From Alphaproteobacteria bacterium (GTDB lineage Bacteria; Pseudomonadota; Alphaproteobacteria; Micropepsales; Micropepsaceae), in NCBI GenBank assembly GCA_017308475.1, contig JAFKEU010000004.1:831226-895225 (forward strand): DNA of 64,000 nt. The letters are read 5' to 3'. Below the pieces are notes generated by a model, which saw nothing but the letters and a program-made list of their open reading frames with translations, had not been told where the DNA came from and made no database searches. The position numbers and the translations under genes were made by a program. This document shows positions 60,655 through 64,000 of the stretch, one piece after another. The number at the start of each line of letters is the position of its first letter. The stretch's first letter is position 1.

Positions 60655-60692
60655 GGCGCCGCCTCCCTCGCTTCGCTCGGGGAGGGGCGGCG
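60655..60692. repeat. hairpin between flbD and flhA
   Basis: GCCGCC-TCCC and GGGA-GGGGCGGC form a roughly 10-bp stem with a two-base bulge around the loop TCGCTTCGCTCG. It is a stable GC-rich structure without a T-tract. It may terminate the fliF operon or be an intergenic REP-like unit. Confidence 0.55.
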
Positions 60693-60735
60693 AGCTTCCA
60701 AGACCTAGTCGGCATAACAGTTTGGAGTTCATGGC

Positions 60736-62844
60736 GTGACGGACATCACCAATACGGCCCCTGCCCCTTCGGGCCTGGACTTTTCGCCCGGCAAGGTCAT
60801 CCAGTTCATCCGCAAGTCCGATCTTGGGCTGGCGATCGGCATCATGGCCATCCTGATGGTGCTGATCGTGCCGCTGCCGACATGGCTGCTGGACGTGTCG
60901 CTGGCCTTCAGCCTGTCCTTTTCCATCCTGATCCTGATGACGGCGGTGTTCGTCAGGAAGCCGCTGGAATTCAGCTCTTTCCCCACCATCCTTCTGATCA
61001 CCACCATGCTCAGGCTGGCGCTGAACCTGGCGTCGACCCGGCTGATCCTGGGCCATGGCAATGAGGGCACCGCGGCTTCCGGCTATGTGATCCAGGCGTT
61101 CGGCAAGCTGGTGATGCAGGGCAATTTCGTCATCGGTCTGATCGTCTTCATCATCCTGATCATCGTCAACTTCGTGGTCATCACCAAGGGTTCGGGCCGC
61201 ATCGCCGAAGTCGCCGCCCGCTTCAGCCTGGACGCCATGCCCGGCAAGCAGATGGCGATCGACGCCGATCTTTCCGCCGGGCTGATCGACGAGAAGGAAG
61301 CCAAGCTGCGCCGCAAGACCATCGAGGCGGAATCAAATTTCTTCGGCGCGATGGACGGTGCATCCAAATTCGTGCGCGGCGACGCCATCGCCGGCCTTCT
61401 GATCACCGGCATCAATATCGTGGGCGGCATCATCATCGGTGTCGTCCAGCATGGCGTCAGCTTCGCCGACGCGTCGCAGACCTATACGCTGCTGACGGTG
61501 GGCGACGGGCTTGTGTCGCAGATGCCGGCGCTGATCGTCTCCACCGCCGCGGGCCTGATGGTGTCGAAGGCGGGCGTCGAAGGCGCCACCGACAAGGCGC
61601 TGATGGGCCAGTTGTCCTTCTATCCCCAGGCGCTGGGCATGGCTGCCGCCGTGATGGGCATCGTCGCGGTCCTGCCGGGCATGCCGACGCTGGTCTTTGC
61701 CGGTCTTTCCGGCGCCACCGGCACGCTGGCGTGGGTCGCCGGCAAGCGCAAGGACAAGCGCGTGGCCGAAGCCGCCGCCGTGACCGCCGCCGCCGACGGC
61801 CCGCCCAAGGAGGAGCCGATCTCCACCGCCCTGGCGCTGGATCTTCTGCGCGTGGAGCTGGGCTATGGCCTTCTGCCCCTGATCAACGATGTGCAGGGCC
61901 ACCGCATCACCGACCAGATCAAGGCGCTGCGCCGCCAGCTGGCGCAGGAGATGGGCTTCGTCATGCCCGCCGTGCGCATCCTGGACAACATGCAGCTGGG
62001 CGCCAACGAGTACCGCATCCGCATCAAGGAATTCGATTCCGGCAAGGGCGAGCTGTTCCCCGGCTCCTTCCTGGTGATGGACCCCAGGGGCCTGCCCATC
62101 GACCTGCCGGGCACCCACACCACCGAGCCGGCCTTCGGCCTGCCCGCCACCTGGGTTTCGGGCGCGCTGAAGGAAGAAGCGGCATTCCGCGGCTTTACCG
62201 TGGTCGATCCGGGCACGGTGCTGACCACGCACCTGACCGAGGTGCTGAAATCGCACATGGCCGAGCTTCTTTCCTATGCCGAGACCAAGAAGCTGCTGGA
62301 CGACCTGCCGCCGGAGAACAGGAAGCTGGTGGAGGAGATCATCCCGGCGCAGATCTCCGTCACCGGCGTGCAGCGCGTGCTGCAGACGCTTCTGTCGGAG
62401 CGCGTCTCGATCCGCGACCTGCCGGCGATCCTGGAAGGCATCGCCGAGGCGGTGGGCCATACCAAGAATGCGCTCTACATCACCGAACATGTGCGCGCGC
62501 GCCTGTCGCGCCAGCTGTGCAATGCCAACCTGTCGCACAATGGCTATCTGCCGCTGATCGCCCTCTCGCCCGCCTGGGAACAGGCCTTCGCCGAAAGCAT
62601 CGTCGGCCAGGGCGAGGACCGCCAGCTGGCCATGGCGCCGTCGCAGCTTCAGCAGTTCATCACCCAGGTGCGCGAGGCGTTCGACGATGCCGGCGCCAAG
62701 AACGAAGTGCCGGTGCTGCTGACCAGTCCGCAGATCCGCCCCTTCGTGCGCTCCATCATCGAACGCTTCCGGCCGCAGACCGTTGTGATGAGCCAGAACG
62801 AAATCCACGCCTCGGTGCGCTTGCGCACCCTGGGCCAGGTGTAG
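60736..62844 (+). CDS. flhA: flagellar type III export gate protein FlhA
   Basis: Major export-gate subunit. The 702-residue protein begins with eight membrane helices (DLGLAIGIMAILMVLIVPLPTWLLD onward). It has the FHIPEP-region stretch PTILLITTMLRLALNLASTRLIL and the conserved GSGRIAEVAARFSLDAMPGKQMAIDADLSAG loop. The C-terminal cytoplasmic part binds chaperone-cargo complexes. The start is GTG 60736; an ATG five bases earlier is out of frame. GGAG lies about ten bases before. Confidence 0.96.
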   Translation: MTDITNTAPAPSGLDFSPGKVIQFIRKSDLGLAIGIMAILMVLIVPLPTWLLDVSLAFSLSFSILILMTAVFVRKPLEFSSFPTILLITTMLRLALNLASTRLILGHGNEGTAASGYVIQAFGKLVMQGNFVIGLIVFIILIIVNFVVITKGSGRIAEVAARFSLDAMPGKQMAIDADLSAGLIDEKEAKLRRKTIEAESNFFGAMDGASKFVRGDAIAGLLITGINIVGGIIIGVVQHGVSFADASQTYTLLTVGDGLVSQMPALIVSTAAGLMVSKAGVEGATDKALMGQLSFYPQALGMAAAVMGIVAVLPGMPTLVFAGLSGATGTLAWVAGKRKDKRVAEAAAVTAAADGPPKEEPISTALALDLLRVELGYGLLPLINDVQGHRITDQIKALRRQLAQEMGFVMPAVRILDNMQLGANEYRIRIKEFDSGKGELFPGSFLVMDPRGLPIDLPGTHTTEPAFGLPATWVSGALKEEAAFRGFTVVDPGTVLTTHLTEVLKSHMAELLSYAETKKLLDDLPPENRKLVEEIIPAQISVTGVQRVLQTLLSERVSIRDLPAILEGIAEAVGHTKNALYITEHVRARLSRQLCNANLSHNGYLPLIALSPAWEQAFAESIVGQGEDRQLAMAPSQLQQFITQVREAFDDAGAKNEVPVLLTSPQIRPFVRSIIERFRPQTVVMSQNEIHASVRLRTLGQV

Positions 62845-62852
62845 AGGTTGCC

Positions 62853-63566
62853 ATGGCTGCCCCGACTGCAAATCTGAAGACGGCCACGCTGATCTCATTT
62901 CCCCGGCCGCGGGCCCATATCGGCGCTGCGCTGAAGCGCCACCGCCTGCCCGAGGGGCTGGCCGCGATGCTGGCGCGCGAATCCGAGGCTTTTGCAGAGG
63001 TCAGCGCCTATGCCGCGCTGGCCTATGCGCTGGACCAGCGCATGGCGTGCGCGCCGCTGGACCTGGAACGGGCGCGCGGCATCCTTCTGGCGGGCCCGGC
63101 GGGCGCGGGCACAAGCGCGGTGGCCGCCAAGATCGTGCGCGCCGCCAGGCTGGTCGGCCGCAGGACCGAGCTGACCCGCGCCGATGCCGCGCTGGCGCAG
63201 TTCCGCGCGGGTGCCAATCCGCCCGATGTGCTGATGGTGATGGAGGCCGAAAGCTTCAATCCGCTGAATGCGCGCGCGGCCAGCGCCTTTTCGGCGCTTG
63301 GCGACGCGCCGGGGGTGGAAACCATCGGCGTGATCTCGGCGCTTTCAGATGCCGAGGACGTCGCCGACCTGGTGTCGTCCTTCCATTTCAAGCGCCTGAT
63401 CGTGACCAACCTGGACCGCACAAGGCGGCTGGGGGCGCTTGTGGCCGCCATTACCGGGGGCGCAGAGTTGGCCCATGTCAGCGCCGGACCCAACCCGGAC
63501 GACGGATTGGAGACGCTGGAGGCCGGGGCGCTGGCCAGGCTGCTGCTGGATTCGCCGGCGCACTGA
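62853..63566 (+). CDS. degenerate FlhF-like SRP-type protein
   Basis: A 237-residue protein directly after flhA (8 bases), the usual place of flhF. Residues 78-92 read LLAGPAGAGTSAVAAK, like the FlhF P-loop, but the essential lysine is T87. The Walker B DTAGR is replaced by MVMEAESF (128-135). VISALSDAEDVADLVSSFHFKRLIVTNLD keeps the later FlhF pattern, as does AHVSAGPNPDDGLE (208-220). GTP binding therefore looks lost. It probably still helps place or count flagella as a protein scaffold (inference). Confidence 0.7.
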   Translation: MAAPTANLKTATLISFPRPRAHIGAALKRHRLPEGLAAMLARESEAFAEVSAYAALAYALDQRMACAPLDLERARGILLAGPAGAGTSAVAAKIVRAARLVGRRTELTRADAALAQFRAGANPPDVLMVMEAESFNPLNARAASAFSALGDAPGVETIGVISALSDAEDVADLVSSFHFKRLIVTNLDRTRRLGALVAAITGGAELAHVSAGPNPDDGLETLEAGALARLLLDSPAH

Positions 63567-63674
63567 ATCCGGCGCGTGAGGTCACCAAACGCACCGCCCT
63601 CGCCCGCTGCGCGGGCGCGAAGCGGGGACGGCTTTTCCAATTCGCTTCGCTCATAAGAAAAGCCAGGCCAAGCT
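63567..63674. repeat. two hairpins between convergent genes
   Basis: CGCCCGC-TGC-GCGGGCG (63601-63617) and GGCTTTTC...GAAAAGCC (63630-63637 with 63657-63664) lie between the convergent FlhF-like and DoxX-like genes. Neither has a T-tract; together they may end transcription on both strands. Confidence 0.55.
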
Positions 63675-64000
63675 CTAGCGCCTCTTGCCGCCGCCGCCGC
63701 CGCCGCCGCGATTGTCCATGGCAAAGGGGCCCGGCCCCATGCCCACCATCAGCAGAAGCCCGCCGGCGATCGCCCAGTCGCGGGCAAAGATGCCGAACTC
63801 GGCGATGCGGCGGGCCGGATCGTCCACGTTCCAGTAGTCGTGAAGCACCACCGCGGCACTCACCGTCAGCACGAACAGCATCAGCGCGCCGTGGCGGGTG
63901 TGATAGCCGAACAGCAGCGACAGGCAGCCCATGAAGATCACGATCAGCGCAACCAGCAGCGCCAGGGGCGCCAGCGGCACATGCTTGGCCTCGATCAGGA
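63675..64000 (-). CDS. DoxX-family membrane protein (partial, cut at the window edge)
   Basis: The C-terminal 108 codons of a membrane protein; the frame is open to the right edge and the start lies beyond it. Helices PLALLVALIVIFMGCLSLLFGY and LMLFVLTVSAAVVLHDYW precede the DPARRIAEFGIFARDWAIAGGLLLM stretch typical of DoxX family members, and the tail is glycine/lysine/arginine-rich. Function unknown; such proteins are linked to redox or sulfur metabolism. Confidence 0.75.
   Translation of the reverse strand, partial: LIEAKHVPLAPLALLVALIVIFMGCLSLLFGYHTRHGALMLFVLTVSAAVVLHDYWNVDDPARRIAEFGIFARDWAIAGGLLLMVGMGPGPFAMDNRGGGGGGGKRR

Noticed and set aside
60731..60739. ATG before flhA as the start
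   Set aside because: It is out of frame and stops after two codons; GTG 60736 continues into FlhA.
1..64000. CRISPR array, complete transposon, prophage or rRNA
   Set aside because: No regularly spaced repeats with unique spacers, no transposase or integrase, and no rRNA-like sequence were found.

Overview
The window is a GC-rich, gene-dense stretch of a flagellated alphaproteobacterial chromosome. Four things point to this group: an fbcFBC-type cytochrome bc1 operon with a Tat-type Rieske protein; a SciP homologue (DUF1153, a CtrA partner confined to alphaproteobacteria); a flagellar operon in the Caulobacter order fliF-fliG-flbE/fliH-fliN-flbD; and the rplY-pth-ychF run. No rRNA, CRISPR array, complete insertion sequence or replication origin was seen. 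One tRNA gene (Met, CAT) is present.

Bases 1-15.7 kb are housekeeping: pgsA, an EamA transporter, ilvE, an EnvZ/OmpR-like two-component pair, proC, a YbjN protein, ubiK, the lgt-methyltransferase-pgeF run, prs, rplY-pth-ychF and a DEAD-box RNA helicase with a DbpA-type C-terminus. From 15.8 to 21.2 kb, a minus-strand cluster (mtnP, apt, GST, mtnA, class II aldolase fused to a short-chain dehydrogenase) contains the parts of a nucleoside salvage route ending in aldol cleavage (a DHAP shunt) rather than classical methionine salvage. The bc1 operon lies at 21.3-24.0 kb. It is followed by trmL, a TerC-family protein, and an overlapping minus-strand trio (CoA-type Nudix hydrolase, cca, PP2C phosphatase).

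From 28.2 to 35.0 kb, a MoxR-DUF58-BatA/DUF4159-VWA cluster encodes a probable chaperone-ATPase and cell-envelope system. Then come a GH15 glucan hydrolase, a Tat-exported dienelactone-hydrolase-like protein, GNAT and Nudix enzymes, a CheY-like regulator, motA and a threonine ammonia-lyase. The 42.6-45.5 kb segment is accessory: a DHFR-like reductase lies between diverged direct repeats, next to a lower-GC P-loop ATPase gene bordered by short repeats and a broken DUF6471 gene.

After the tRNA, a GNAT gene and mnmA, the flagellar region (47.8-63.6 kb) runs flgL-flgK leftwards and fliK-flgD-flgE rightwards from divergent sigma-54-type promoters. It continues with sciP, fliF-fliG-fliH-fliN-flbD, flhA and a degenerate FlhF-like protein. 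The logic resembles the Caulobacter flagellar hierarchy: CtrA and SciP around fliF, then FlbD and sigma-54 driving the hook genes. A DoxX-like gene runs off the right edge.

The points most worth following up are the fused aldolase/dehydrogenase in the mtn cluster, the FlhF-like protein that has lost its nucleotide-binding lysine, the facing sigma-54 promoters, the duplicated gene start at 30.14 kb, the in-frame palindromic insertion in the PP2C gene, and the mosaic repeat/ATPase island.
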